From: Stachybotrys elegans
Lineage: Eukaryota; Ascomycota; Sordariomycetes; Hypocreales; Stachybotryaceae
DNA length: 64,000 nt
Assembly (NCBI GenBank): GCA_020746835.1
Contig: JAGPNK010000002.1
Span: 186,001-250,000, forward strand
Reading direction: 5' to 3'
The notes beneath the pieces are model-generated. The model was not told where the DNA came from and ran no database searches. It saw only the letters and a list, made by a program, of their open reading frames with translations. Both the position numbers and the translations under genes were made by a program. Positions 11,746-22,391 of this stretch are shown here, one piece after another; position 1 is the first letter of the stretch, and each line of letters begins with the position of its first letter.

Positions 11746-13018
11746 TCAGTCTCTTGTGAGTGACTTCGTCTCCGGGACATAGTCAAATTCACCCCCCATA
11801 CGCAGAATCCAAACATCCTGTACTGTCTTGGGGATCTTCGGGCCATACATAAAGTCGTTGGGGAAGCCTGGGTCGAATGGCGTAGTCGCTTCAATCTCTT
11901 CAATCTCATCGTCGGTGAGATGAATTGTAAGCGCTTCAATACTTCCCTTCAAGTGTTCCACCTTGCGGCAGCCAATAATAGGCACTACATAGGGTACTTT
12001 GGCAGCGACGTAGGCTTGCGCAATCGCTGTAAGGCTGGTACCCTTGCGCCTCCCGATTTCCTCAAGCACTTTGCTGACTGCGATATCCTGGTCCCGGGGA
12101 GAGACATCTCGTCCTTCCCGATTTTCCGTCTCTTTCTGACGCTGGGCCTCGGTCTTGAATGCGCCAGAGCCCAGCACGCCCCATGGCAGGATTCCCATCC
12201 CCTCAGCTCGGCACATGGGGATTATTTCACGCTCAAAGTCGCGGCGGGAAGCATTCCATCGTCCTTGGTAGATGCTAAACTGTTGAAGACCGTTGTTTCG
12301 TGCGTATTCGTTGCATTTAGCCACTACCCAAGCAGGGGCATCACTGATACCCAGGGTGAGGACCTTTCCAGAGGCAATCAAATGGTTCAATGACTGCATG
12401 AGCGCCGGGATAGAGGAAGAAAAGTCGAACCAGTGAACGTAGAGCTTGAGGAGGGAAATCAGTATGCCCTATCCCGTATGCTATGGGTTTGGAGGGTTGA
12501 CCTACGATGTCGATATAGTCGGTCTGAAGCTTCGCCAAGCTACCATTGACGGCAAGCCGTAAGCTTTTGGGGCCATTGCCCTGGAAATTGGCAATGATCT
12601 CTTGGTGACCAAGGCCGGCATGGAAGTTGATCGTGAACTTGGTAGCAATGACCATTTCGTCGCGTACACCACGTTTCTTCATCCACTCACCAATCCACCT
12701 CTCAGACTGCTGGCGTTGATAGTTGCATGATGTGTCGATGAAATTTCCACCTTGGCTGTAATAGTAGTCAAGGATGCTTTCCGTGGTTGCCTGGTCGCAG
12801 GAGCCCACTAGGTCATGAGTTCATATATTAGTCGTCCCATACACGTCGTTAGGGGGCAGAACTAGGCACGCACTCAAATCCTTCCATGCATCGCCGAAGC
12901 TCATGCCACCCAGGCACAAGGGGCTGACGCGAATGGAGGCTGTTGGTGAAAGCAGGCGGTAGCGTGCCAACGGGCTCTTGGCCGGAGGGGCAAGAGGGAG
13001 GGCGACGGAGATGGACAT
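11746..13018 (-). CDS. Aldo-keto reductase, aryl-alcohol dehydrogenase/norsolorinic acid reductase type
   Basis: Three exons (13018-12874, 12807-12506, 12444-11746) give 381 residues. The joins restore diagnostic stretches: [32 protein letters not shown] with the catalytic Asp and Tyr, [10 protein letters not shown] with the catalytic Lys, and [13 protein letters not shown] with the catalytic His. The NADPH-binding end [15 protein letters not shown] is also present. Members of this group (AKR9, fungal AAD and NorA-like proteins) reduce aromatic aldehydes or ketones with NADPH in the cytosol; several sit in polyketide clusters. It is convergent with the efflux pump. The substrate is not predictable. 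Confidence 0.93.
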
Positions 13019-14037
13019 GGTGTAGCAAGGGGAAGGCTGTTGGGGCAGAAAATATATATTTGAAGTAGACTCTGTTCTGTATAAACAATCTATCTGTGGC
13101 TTCGAGGCAAGGTTTCAAGGGCAAGGGAAAGGCTTTAAGTAGTGTGCCCCGGACCATATTCGTTGTCAGGGCCGAGTCAGGTCTCGCTGGATGCAAGGAG
13201 CGGAGTAATGTAACTTGATTACCCCGACCAGCATGCAAGGCATGGTGGCACTCTCTGGGTATGGGTCAGATTGAGCTGCGCTCGCGCCCTGCAAGTCACC
13301 TTGGCTGGCCTCCCTCCTCGCATATGTAGCAGCGACGGATATGATGTGTGGCCGACCATTTCGGAGAAGTTCTATGCCAAATTACCCCGAAAATTTCAGA
13401 AATCTTCACCCTGTGCCACAATAGGATAAAAATCAGTGACTCTGCGGAGGGCCCTCCAACAGTACTGACATTCAGAAACGAAAAGATGCTCATTTGTCCC
13501 CCCAAGGGTGTGAATCACGGTGCCCTTCTGCTCGTCCACTCAATAGCATCGAGTGGTATGTACCTTCTCCTGTGATATGAACTACTCTAGCAGCCACACC
13601 CAATAGTAAGAAAGACAACAGCAGTCGAGGATGTCAATGCAATTTAACGCCGATGTACCTTAGCTGAAACGCCACCGATCGTTGCCCCAATGATCGCAAC
13701 GAATGACAATACCCAATCTGTTTTGTTGAACATGATGCAATCCAATCACTAGTTATGTCGAAATATTCAAACAAGCGAAGCGTCCGTTCTCAGGTAGCCC
13801 GTCTTCCAAGTCCTGCCATCACTCAAACACCCAGGTCATGCCTTCCGCCATTCTGTATCTAACGTTTCACATGTTTCACCCCAGCGAACGAGACCATCTA
13901 AGCGTTGCCTGAGAGCTGAGGGTTCCAATGGATCCACAATCCCCCAAGACTCTAAAGGGCACCGTGGTCGTGTATTGGTTCGGCCTTGGTCCGAATCTGA
14001 GTCTTCAGAAGAACCCAGGGACTCTCCACTAGATTCA
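13019..14037. other. Intergenic; 3' flank of the NLR with an out-of-frame acidic coding-like tail
   Basis: The part at 13836-14037 (minus) is open in a frame different from the NLR and starts with an acidic stretch like the NLR tail; see findings. The remainder shows nothing recognisable apart from the upstream region of the aldo-keto reductase. Confidence 0.4.
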
Positions 14038-17000
14038 TCAGATAGATGTCCCTGACCACTCGTCTCCGGAGACATCAGAAAACCTTGAAGAGTCATCACC
14101 GAATTCTTCAGATGCCTCTGAAGACTCTCCGCTGGATTCATCCCTTATGCCATGAAAATACCACTTTTCCCTACTGCGTGCTCTTTGATAGACCTCATAG
14201 ACTCCTTCTTGTATATGTCCCAAAGCTTTTGGTGCGTTTCGCTCATGGTAGGGGTTCTGCAGCCTTCCTGATGAGGACAAATTCATGACTGACGTGCATG
14301 AACCGTCATAATCTCCAGTTCCGACGTCACGCTTTGCGGATGACGCCCCATGCTGAAGCAAGAGCTTAATCTTTTGTTCCGAGTCACTTGATTTTTGCGC
14401 AAAGTCAAGTGCTGTTTTCCCGTCTTTGTTGATGGAATTGACGTGTGCTCCGTGGTAAATAAGTCTCTCCATTGCCTTCTTGCCGCCGGTCTCTGCTGCC
14501 ATCATCAAAGGTGTCATACCGTCAGGAGATGCGGCATTGACGTCGGCTCCATGAGCGATGAGCAGATCCAAGGTTTTTCTAGTCGAGAATATCGAAGAGG
14601 CCGCCCGCATGAGAGCATCACGACCAAGGTAGTCTACTATAGCGACATTTGCGCCTGCGTGAAGCAACAGCTGGCAGAGACCATCTTCGCTATCCTTAGC
14701 CGCCTTGGCAAGGGGAGTTTTCTTCTTGTTGTCGGCAATATCAGGATCCGCGCCTCCAGAAAGCAGCAGTCCAGCAGCAGCCTCGTATATCGCGTAACGA
14801 TTGTGGAGATGATGCCACCCTGCTGCATGCACAACTTCCATGAGCGGCGTTTTGCCATTGAACGGTCTGATATTGACATCAGCCCCCTTGCTTATAAGCT
14901 CGCCCAAGACTGATAGGCATCCCCGTTGCGCTGCCCGGTAACATGCAGTGAAACCTTTTGCATCTTTTGCGTGAATATCTGCCCCTTGTCTGATAAGATG
15001 CAGCGCAATTTCCTCGCCGTCCACTCCGTGCTCACTAATTGAGCAGATCAATGGCGTCTGGCCCACCAGGTCTGGAATATCAGGATCGGCGCCGCCGTTC
15101 GTTAATATCTCTACAGCTTCCATACGGCCGTACTCTACCGCTTTGTGCAAAGGTGTTCTTCCAAGCCGGTCGCGAGTGTTGAGCTGCGCCTTTAGTGAGT
15201 GTTCTGGGTCCAACGCGCCAGGGGTCAGGAGCTGGGCTAATCCGCCACTGCTAATTTCATGAAGAAGGGTCGTGACGACTGGTTCCTTAACTTGGCGGCC
15301 CACAAGGTAGAAAGTCGGTAGACGGCAAAGCACGCTGACGGCGTTTGCGAAGGTCCGCTCAGGAAAGGCATTGAAAATGTCCTTTTGGGGAACGCAAGAC
15401 ACTGCAAGTCCAGCATGATTCAGAACGTTTCTGATTGCATACATAAGAAAAGGGAGTGCTCGCGGCACTATGGGGGGTTGCGGCTGCTTCTTGTCATGCT
15501 CGCGAAGGATCTTAATTGTTCTTTCGATGACAGCCTGTACTGTAGGGCACTGTATGTACCAGAGACAGTATTGCTTTAGCCTTTCGTGACATATACCTGG
15601 TGTGCCGTACGAGTTATTAGGCAACAGAGACTTGAGATCCTCGTCATTACGAAACTCCTCATCCTTGAGAAATGTTCTAACGGACTCATGGATGAATTGC
15701 ACTTTGTAGACACAATGCCTTCTCCGCTTGACTTCTGCAAGGCCTTTTGTTGCACTGATGATCGTTTTCTCTATTCTTTTCCGAGATGTGCTCAAATTCG
15801 TTTTGATGGCAACCAAATCATCAAGGCCTCTTTTCACAGCCATGCCGGACTCGAGTGCATGAGGAAATATATCGATAGTCAAATCATGTCCGTACATTAT
15901 CCAGGTCGTCGCAACGTCAAATAGGTCGAGATTTGGCCTCTCACTCCTCAGCTTCGAAGTCGTCCATATAGGGTCCGATATGTCGCGTTCAAGAATCATT
16001 CTGAATAGGTTGTAGAGTCCATCTGGCAGTCCCTCTTTGAGCTCATGAATGGAACACGGTACGCCGTTTCTATTCAGAACCCTGATCACCAGGACTACCC
16101 AGAGAAAGATACCGTTCGACTTTTCGAATAGTAGTTCGGCCAAGCCGGGCACGTCCTTGACCTTGAGGCAATCGTTGATGTAACGCTTCAAGTCCTGGAT
16201 GTGGCCCGGGAGTCTATCCATCTTCAAAACTATGCCGACACTAGGGCTGAGATTTTCGTAATGTCGGCTAGAGCAGAAAGCACGGAATTGCCCATGTTCG
16301 TTGTAATCTCTGGCAATGGTTTCGAGAGGCTCCATCACATCGTGAATTTGTGTCTGGTCACATTCATCGAGTGCGTCGATGTAGCATACCAACCATCGCT
16401 GCCCCAAACGAGAGACTGCGGTCGTGAAGATCCTCTTCAGCATTGACAGGTTAAGATCGCCTTTTGAAGGAATCAATTTCTGGTCCACTAGAAGCTCGTC
16501 CCGAAGGTCATGGCACTCTTCGAATATCTGATGCAGAAGATGCCTGTACATTCCCTCGACTGATCGTGCCAGCGCTTGGTTTCTGTCTCGAGCGTTGAAG
16601 AAGAATGACACCACAATTACTTCGGATGGCGACTTGGGGGATGTCCTGTTGGACATTGCCAGGTGCGAGTCAAATGCAAACTTGGTGAGTGTTGACTTCC
16701 CAGCCCCAGGATTTCCTTTGAGCCAAAGAAGCCCTTTGTGTTTAGCGATCGCGGCCGGTGAGTCGTTGAGCCAGAAGATGTATTCCTGCTGTGTGAGGAG
16801 CCATTCGCACGTGTCTTTGTGAGGGTCGCCAACCCCAAGTCGGCGTGTATCCATGCCTTCGAATTCGAGAGATTTCAAAAGTTCCGCCTTGCGAGTCTGA
16901 ATCGCCTTCTTTTCTCGCAACTCAATAGAACTCGTGATGGAAGCTGGGGGTGTGAGTTCACTCATGATCAGAAAGGAGAAACTTGGGTAAGGATGGGAAT

Positions 17001-18069
17001 ACAGACCGACGATAGGCAGCTCATCAAAAAGATCCCGATACTGCAGCAACACCCTGAGACCAATAGCTGCTATTCCGGCAGCGTAGGCCTGCCATTCCTT
17101 GCTCTTGTGACTGTCCGCATAATCGCAGACCGCCTTAAAGATAATCGTTGGACACTGGTCCCATACTCCCACAGCCTCCATCTCAAAAGCATCAATGTTC
17201 TCCTGCCATGCTATTCTGTCCCGATCGGTTCCAGACTTCATGACTGTGTTCCCAGACCCAAAAGTGCCGACGTGGATTGCTGGCACGGTACTCTCACCGT
17301 TGCCGGCAGGCTTCTCGCGAGCATAGGCACCTTCGATGGAGGCGCACTTGAGCTCGTTACACGTTGCCTTGTACGCTCTCTTGCAAGTCGTGCTGCTGTC
17401 AGCGCTACAAAGACCATCTTCACAACCCTGTCCGTCTCGATGCTGATGCTGGTACTCCGCTTTGAAAAGTCGGTCCTTCGTCGCACCAGGATACTCTGGG
17501 AACGTGATAGGATCCATGTCATGCTGGTGCTTGAGTTCCGCCTTGATGCCGTTCTGCAGTTTCTTTTGAAAGGTCCGCATCTCGAACTTCCTGACGAAAT
17601 TGCGCGCATCCGGATGTTGCTTAGTGGTCTGGTCGTCCCGTCTTGTAATAATCGTCGATTCCGTCGGATACTGCTTTACAAAAGTGTAATCCACGACATG
17701 GGAGCTGATGACCAAATCGCCAAGGTACATGTCTCTTAACTCGCGATCTTCATTGTTCGGAACCCCTCCGCAGATTCCCACGACAAGGACAAGGGATATA
17801 TTGGGAAAGCTTCGAAATAGATTGCCCGCGGTCGTAGCGGTTTTGATGGTTCCCGTTCCGCTGTAGACGACAACGACATGGTGTCGATTGATGGCGCCAG
17901 TCGTATACGAATTTGTATCACCCACTGCCTTGCCAAAGCTCTCCCATTCAGCTGATTCGGGGTTCAGGACTTCAATGACCGCGTTGGCTTCCTTGGCGAG
18001 GGCGCAAATGATTGCAATATGAAACTTTCCCCTGTCAGTTGGCCTTGAAACCGTTGAAGGCATGTCCAT
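14038..18069 (-). CDS. NLR-like protein: nucleoside phosphorylase-NACHT-ankyrin repeats
   Basis: One uninterrupted frame of 1343 residues. Residues 16-345 are a PNP/UDP-phosphorylase fold (IAIICALAKEANAV, VVGICGGVPN, DAFEMEAVG, VCDYADSHKSKEW with the likely catalytic Asp). Residues 448-605 are a NACHT NTPase with Walker A GNPGAGKST (452-460), Walker B VCYIDALDECD (561-571) and a sensor-like arginine in FCSSRHY. From about residue 950 to 1260 there are at least six ankyrin repeats (GRTPLHKAVEYGRMEAVEIL, GADVN). The C-terminus is acidic and Ser/Glu-rich. Fungal NLRs of this architecture are thought to sense non-self through the repeats and release the N-terminal enzyme. Related PNP-like effectors in bacterial defence cleave ATP; that this one does so is inference. 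A second Met codon lies two codons downstream of the start. Confidence 0.93.
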   Translation of the reverse strand: MDMPSTVSRPTDRGKFHIAIICALAKEANAVIEVLNPESAEWESFGKAVGDTNSYTTGAINRHHVVVVYSGTGTIKTATTAGNLFRSFPNISLVLVVGICGGVPNNEDRELRDMYLGDLVISSHVVDYTFVKQYPTESTIITRRDDQTTKQHPDARNFVRKFEMRTFQKKLQNGIKAELKHQHDMDPITFPEYPGATKDRLFKAEYQHQHRDGQGCEDGLCSADSSTTCKRAYKATCNELKCASIEGAYAREKPAGNGESTVPAIHVGTFGSGNTVMKSGTDRDRIAWQENIDAFEMEAVGVWDQCPTIIFKAVCDYADSHKSKEWQAYAAGIAAIGLRVLLQYRDLFDELPIVGLYSHPYPSFSFLIMSELTPPASITSSIELREKKAIQTRKAELLKSLEFEGMDTRRLGVGDPHKDTCEWLLTQQEYIFWLNDSPAAIAKHKGLLWLKGNPGAGKSTLTKFAFDSHLAMSNRTSPKSPSEVIVVSFFFNARDRNQALARSVEGMYRHLLHQIFEECHDLRDELLVDQKLIPSKGDLNLSMLKRIFTTAVSRLGQRWLVCYIDALDECDQTQIHDVMEPLETIARDYNEHGQFRAFCSSRHYENLSPSVGIVLKMDRLPGHIQDLKRYINDCLKVKDVPGLAELLFEKSNGIFLWVVLVIRVLNRNGVPCSIHELKEGLPDGLYNLFRMILERDISDPIWTTSKLRSERPNLDLFDVATTWIMYGHDLTIDIFPHALESGMAVKRGLDDLVAIKTNLSTSRKRIEKTIISATKGLAEVKRRRHCVYKVQFIHESVRTFLKDEEFRNDEDLKSLLPNNSYGTPGICHERLKQYCLWYIQCPTVQAVIERTIKILREHDKKQPQPPIVPRALPFLMYAIRNVLNHAGLAVSCVPQKDIFNAFPERTFANAVSVLCRLPTFYLVGRQVKEPVVTTLLHEISSGGLAQLLTPGALDPEHSLKAQLNTRDRLGRTPLHKAVEYGRMEAVEILTNGGADPDIPDLVGQTPLICSISEHGVDGEEIALHLIRQGADIHAKDAKGFTACYRAAQRGCLSVLGELISKGADVNIRPFNGKTPLMEVVHAAGWHHLHNRYAIYEAAAGLLLSGGADPDIADNKKKTPLAKAAKDSEDGLCQLLLHAGANVAIVDYLGRDALMRAASSIFSTRKTLDLLIAHGADVNAASPDGMTPLMMAAETGGKKAMERLIYHGAHVNSINKDGKTALDFAQKSSDSEQKIKLLLQHGASSAKRDVGTGDYDGSCTSVMNLSSSGRLQNPYHERNAPKALGHIQEGVYEVYQRARSREKWYFHGIRDESSGESSEASEEFGDDSSRFSDVSGDEWSGTSI

Positions 18070-18371
18070 GTTGGCGCGTAGAGGGAATCACCCGAGGGGG
18101 ACAGGATAGTAACGAGAAGCGGGGAAGAGGCACGTATATCAATATCGGGCAGAGCCTGCTGTCAGCTGAATGGGTGCGGAGCTCGGGCCATATAGAAAAG
18201 CCTGTTCCTTATTCTAACCGAGTGAGTAATATAGGGTAGCTCATGCATGGTGGGTCAACAAGATAATCAGTCTTTGAAGGTAAGAAAAGGAAATAAGAAA
18301 ACGATTTACTTATGTCAATCCAATTTCATGCTAGCATATTTAGATGCTACCTCTGTGTGGTTTACTGTAGC
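18070..18371. other. NLR upstream region / SDR 3' flank
   Basis: A gap of about 300 bases holds the NLR promoter (a TATAG element, rc, near 18190) and the downstream flank of the SDR gene. Nothing else is seen. Confidence 0.45.
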
Positions 18372-19331
18372 TTACTCCGATTGTCCAGCCAGGAAATTTC
18401 CACTGAGACCCATTTGCAACAGGTTTCCTTGCACAATCTCATCCTTTCTTGCCAGCAAGTCGTCGACGCTCCAGAAGCTGGCGATGGTGCGGCCACTGAG
18501 GAACTTGGCATGAGGATGGGACAGCCACACGGCGAGACCGCCCACCAGATCCGGCGACTGGAAGGTGAACCGGCGGAATTCTTCCATCATCATGTCTGTG
18601 TCCAGCATGCCGGGATGGAGAGACACCGAGGTGATGTTGGGATAGCCAGCTGCAACGTGCTGAGCCAACTGCAAAGACGCGCCTTTGGAGATGCAGTACC
18701 CGGACAAGTGAGGAAACGTCATCCAAGCACCGGTAGTGACCAGATTGACCATGGTTGCTGGTGTATCCTTTGAGGGGAGCTGGCGAATAAAGCCGCGCGA
18801 CATGAGGAATGTGCCTTTGGTGTTGATCTCAAAGTCGCGCCACCACAGATCCGGGTCAAAATCCCCGACTAAGCTCCCTTCTCCGTCTAGAAGGACTCCA
18901 GCGTTGTTGATCAAGATATCAGCATGGCCAAAGGTGCTCTTGATTTTGTCAAAGGCGGCCTCTACCGAGCGCTCATCAGCAATGTTGGTCGACAGCGCCA
19001 GGACTTGGATGTCCGCGTTGATGCGCTTAACATCTTCCTCGACAGACTTGAGCTTTGCCTCGTCTGTTGCAATGAGTACCAGGCCCTTGACACCAGCCTT
19101 GGCAAATGCAGGGGCGAAAGCCTGGAAATGGAGTTAGCAATTTCCCCTTTCAAGCAATTTCCTGGCTCTTACCTGGGCCCCGAGTCCTCGACTAGCGCCA
19201 GTGATGACGGCAACCTTTCCGGTGAGAGCGAGAGAAGGACTTGTAGGGTCAATTGAAGGATATTGGTCGTTGTACACGGTGGGTGTAAACTGAAACAACT
19301 TGATGAAGTGGTCTTCTGAGAGTGCGTCCAT
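18372..19331 (-). CDS. Short-chain dehydrogenase/reductase (classical SDR)
   Basis: Two exons (19331-19173, 19121-18372), 302 residues. The ATG at 19331 is the first in-frame one; the frame upstream of it starts only with non-ATG codons. The cofactor loop TGASRGLG at about residues 44-51 is interrupted just after by the intron. Then come NNAG (structural), a serine in VTTGAW and the YxxxK pair in GYCISKG. LHPGMLDTDM is the usual segment after the active site. The enzyme would oxidise or reduce an alcohol/ketone with NAD(P)(H). The gene is divergent from a Zn2Cys6 regulator 530 bp away, suggesting local control. Confidence 0.92.
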
Positions 19332-19861
19332 GTTGTCGAATGAATTCAAGTCTTTATGCGAGATCAAATTGAGTATTGCAATGAGAAATTGGGATTTGTC
19401 GAACAACACATCGACGGGCAGCAAATACCGGCTGCTTAAATACCTTCATAGCTACTACTCGCCATCCAACCAGGACAGATTCTTGATTTGACCACCTTCA
19501 CCACCTTCGTGAGCTTGGTAAGATAACACGGTGGGCCAAACTCCAATTAATCAGCCCACCCCAACGACCTGAAGGTGGATGACGCACTATGCATGCAAGT
19601 TGATGAAACTTGCCCTTTCAGGGATAGCTGTGGTGTTATCTGCTCCAGTCGCTTGCTCGCCAATTTTTCCCCTTGTTCTGTCGCGAGAGGAGAAAATATC
19701 GAAATTTTACCGAAGGATACACAAACTCACTGTCCTATTTAGCCGTTCCCTTGCACCAGTCGAAGATCCAACTCGTCAGCCAGCATCTAGTCAGCACAGC
19801 GCGGCTCGCGCCAATATCTGCGACATCTTGCCGAGCAAACACCCGAGGTGCCCGAGACGCT
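19332..19861. promoter_or_regulatory. Shared divergent promoter of SDR and Zn2Cys6 regulator
   Basis: 530 bp separate the two start codons. Such head-to-head enzyme/regulator pairs often share control elements. I did not find a convincing CGG palindrome here. Confidence 0.4.
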
Positions 19862-21623
19862 ATGGGGCGTGAGCCACACAAAGGGTAAAATAAACTTTCT
19901 TGCTCAAATGAGTTTCTTTCAACTCATCTTGTATTAATATACGGCGATAGGTACTGCGACACCTGCCGGCGCAGAAGGGTGAAATGCGGTAAAGTATGCC
20001 ACGGCACAATATGGCTACATGGAAGCTGACTGAGGCCCGAGATCGCGGTAAGCCAGCGTGCGACAGGTGTCTCAGGGCTGGCTTTCGCTGTGCTGGCTAT
20101 AACCAGTCCATACGAATGCAACATCACGTAATCGGACATTCTGGAAGGTTGGTCAAGCTGCCAGGGGGCGCCAATACTCTTGGCCGTCCACAGGTGCCCC
20201 AGGAGCTCAACCTTGCCGGGTTCCAAGATCACATTGCATTTACTTTCTACTTTCAGAGGTACCGCTGGGCGTACTTTTGGCAGGGTATCATCCGAGTATC
20301 TCCGGCTGACAGCTCAGACCTGCATTACACAGCGAGCAGAGCTGTTGTGCTTGGGTACCTGGCCAAAATGAATCATGACCGTGAATTAGAGATGAAGGCG
20401 GTCCAACTCTCATCGCAGGCCGTGTCTGGCATCCAGAACATGATAAATAATGGATCGATCCCAGAACAAGCGAGTATTCTGAGTGCCATCTCAGCCATGG
20501 GGGTATACAATGTAGACTGCGACTTCTGACATTATTCTTTCAAGGTTTCTCGCTGATGGATTGTGTGCAGTATATGTTCGAGCCGACCTTCTCTTATTTG
20601 CATCATTATGGATTGCAAATGATACTGAAATCTTGCGGACCGTTCTACTTTCAGGATGAGGCGAATCTAAGAAGGTTTCGATGTTGCCGAAAGATGCTAG
20701 TGCGTACCACTTGTCGCCGACGTCCACGATCCATACTTACAATTCAGTACTGCGTGGCCTTGAGAATGCGCTGTAAAACATTTCTTTCTAGGCCTGAGTG
20801 GAAGACGGTGCCGTTCCTATTTGTCAAGTCTACGGAGGACAAGATAATGGATATACTTGTTGATATCCCGGGACTTGTCGAATCTATCAATTTCCTAAAT
20901 CGCTCAGAGCACCATCGAGATATGGCGCAACGCATCCGCTATATCCGAGCGAAGCTCGCCGACTGGTGGGTTGAGTGGCATAGCCTCAACCCGAATTCAG
21001 CATCAGAAACAGTCCGCTATTGCGGTGGCAACAATCTTCTTCCGTTTATCGCCTCCTTCTTGTCTACGAACCTCATATTTGAGACTGCACAACAAGGGTT
21101 AGAACTGATCTGTTACCACTCGGCGATGCTGCTGTTGGGTCAGGTTGAATGGTTTCTGTTGGGCCAAAGCCCAGACGAGTATGAGATCCTCTCTATGAGA
21201 GATTATGGAGAGAAACATCCTCGAGGTGTACCCAGGCGACAAACTCAGACGCCCCTGCTCCTCCCCGAAGAGATAGAGCACCACTGGCAGCATGGTCTAG
21301 AGGGCCTACGCATATTGTCTGGTTTCCGAGCTTCGCTGGAAGCGAGATCAGAACTGTATGTTACGGCTGGGCCCCTTGCAATCTTGTATTGCTTTGCAAG
21401 AAATCTTGGAATCGCAGAGGCCATGTTGAATATGATCAGCGGGGAGCAGTGGGCAGAACACGCCGAGGTGGAGCTCGGAAGCTATGACTTCTATAAACTT
21501 GGCTCATCTGCACAGGAAATGAGCAACGCATCCATGTGGAGGACTGATTCGGGGCACTCGCATACTTGGGAGGCTGAGACCTCAGTTGGTAGTCAGTTAT
21601 TCATCAATAGCTCATGGCCTTGA
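19862..21623 (+). CDS. Zn2Cys6 fungal transcription factor
   Basis: Exon 1 is only 23 nt (19862-19884, MGREPHKG), followed by 19951-19988 and then exon 3 from 20042. Splicing these three assembles a perfect binuclear cluster, Cys-X2-Cys-X6-Cys-X6-Cys-X2-Cys-X6-Cys (GYCDTCRRRRVKC, CDRCLRAGFRC). Exon 3 reaches a stop in frame at 20529, so a further intron is needed to join the downstream frame. The best choice is a donor at 20503 or 20512 and the acceptor before 20571 (CTGAT branch site just upstream), giving 524 or 527 residues. The C-terminal part (SRPEWKTVPF, LADWWVEWHSL, LLLGQVEWFLLG) looks like the all-helical fungal regulator middle region. A broken gene is the alternative if that splice is wrong. 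Confidence 0.82.
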
Positions 21624-22391
21624 CTAAATGTCGAAGAGCTTCTGCGGTATCGCACAAGGCGAGCATGGCATAGCATGGGAAATAATCCGGATCATTGAAT
21701 GCTATTCCACTGCGGTTATCTACAATGTGGAATATAGTATCTTATCCTTGTTATATGACGAAGCCTGGAAGATTTGATAGGGCTTTAGCTACCTAATGAT
21801 GTTGAACGACCACATGGCCTTTTCCCGGCGTCTACTTGTAGTAACGTGTCTCTCAGGCTTGTTCTCGGTTGTTGGAGTGAGGTGAACTTCTCTCCTCAAG
21901 GGTGGTCAGCCGCACACGCTGCATACATTTGACTACTTGAAATAACGCAGCAACACCGGCAAGTACCGGCCCCAGCAAAGGTTGGAAAAGCTGTGGGACG
22001 TTTACACCCTTGGATTAGAACTCTGACGAATCTATGGAAGCCACGCTTCTCATGTAAAAGAAATTTCCACTCATTCGATGCCTGGTAATCCGTCGCGCCC
22101 TCAATCCCGGCGAGCTTACCAGGTAAAGCAAACGCCATGGTGTCAGCACACTTTTGCATCTCAAGTCTGACTCCACCGTGTATCCAGAAGCAGCTAGTTT
22201 CCTCGAGGTGCATGATATTGGGTCTGCAACTGGAAGCGATTGGATGACTTAGCAATTCCCGCACTGGATAGAGAGAGTGCTGCAAGTGGACCATGGTGCG
22301 GTCCTGTAGGAAGTAGAAACTGTTCTCTTTCTCAATCCAATTCATTGACAATCATTCCCCCAGATACCTTCTTCGACTCGGATCAGGTCAC
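21624..22391. other. Intergenic; HET gene upstream region, nothing recognised
   Basis: A 151-codon minus-strand open frame at 21896-22351 has no recognisable domain and is not supported as a gene. No repeat or RNA gene seen. Confidence 0.45.

Noticed and set aside
13296..13575. Two overlapping opposite frames near 13.4 kb
   Set aside because: They are near-mirror frames of one AT-balanced stretch, without domain or start context; not supported as genes or repeats.
21896..22351. 151-codon minus-strand frame as a gene
   Set aside because: No domain, no signal or splice context, and it overlaps the HET gene upstream region.
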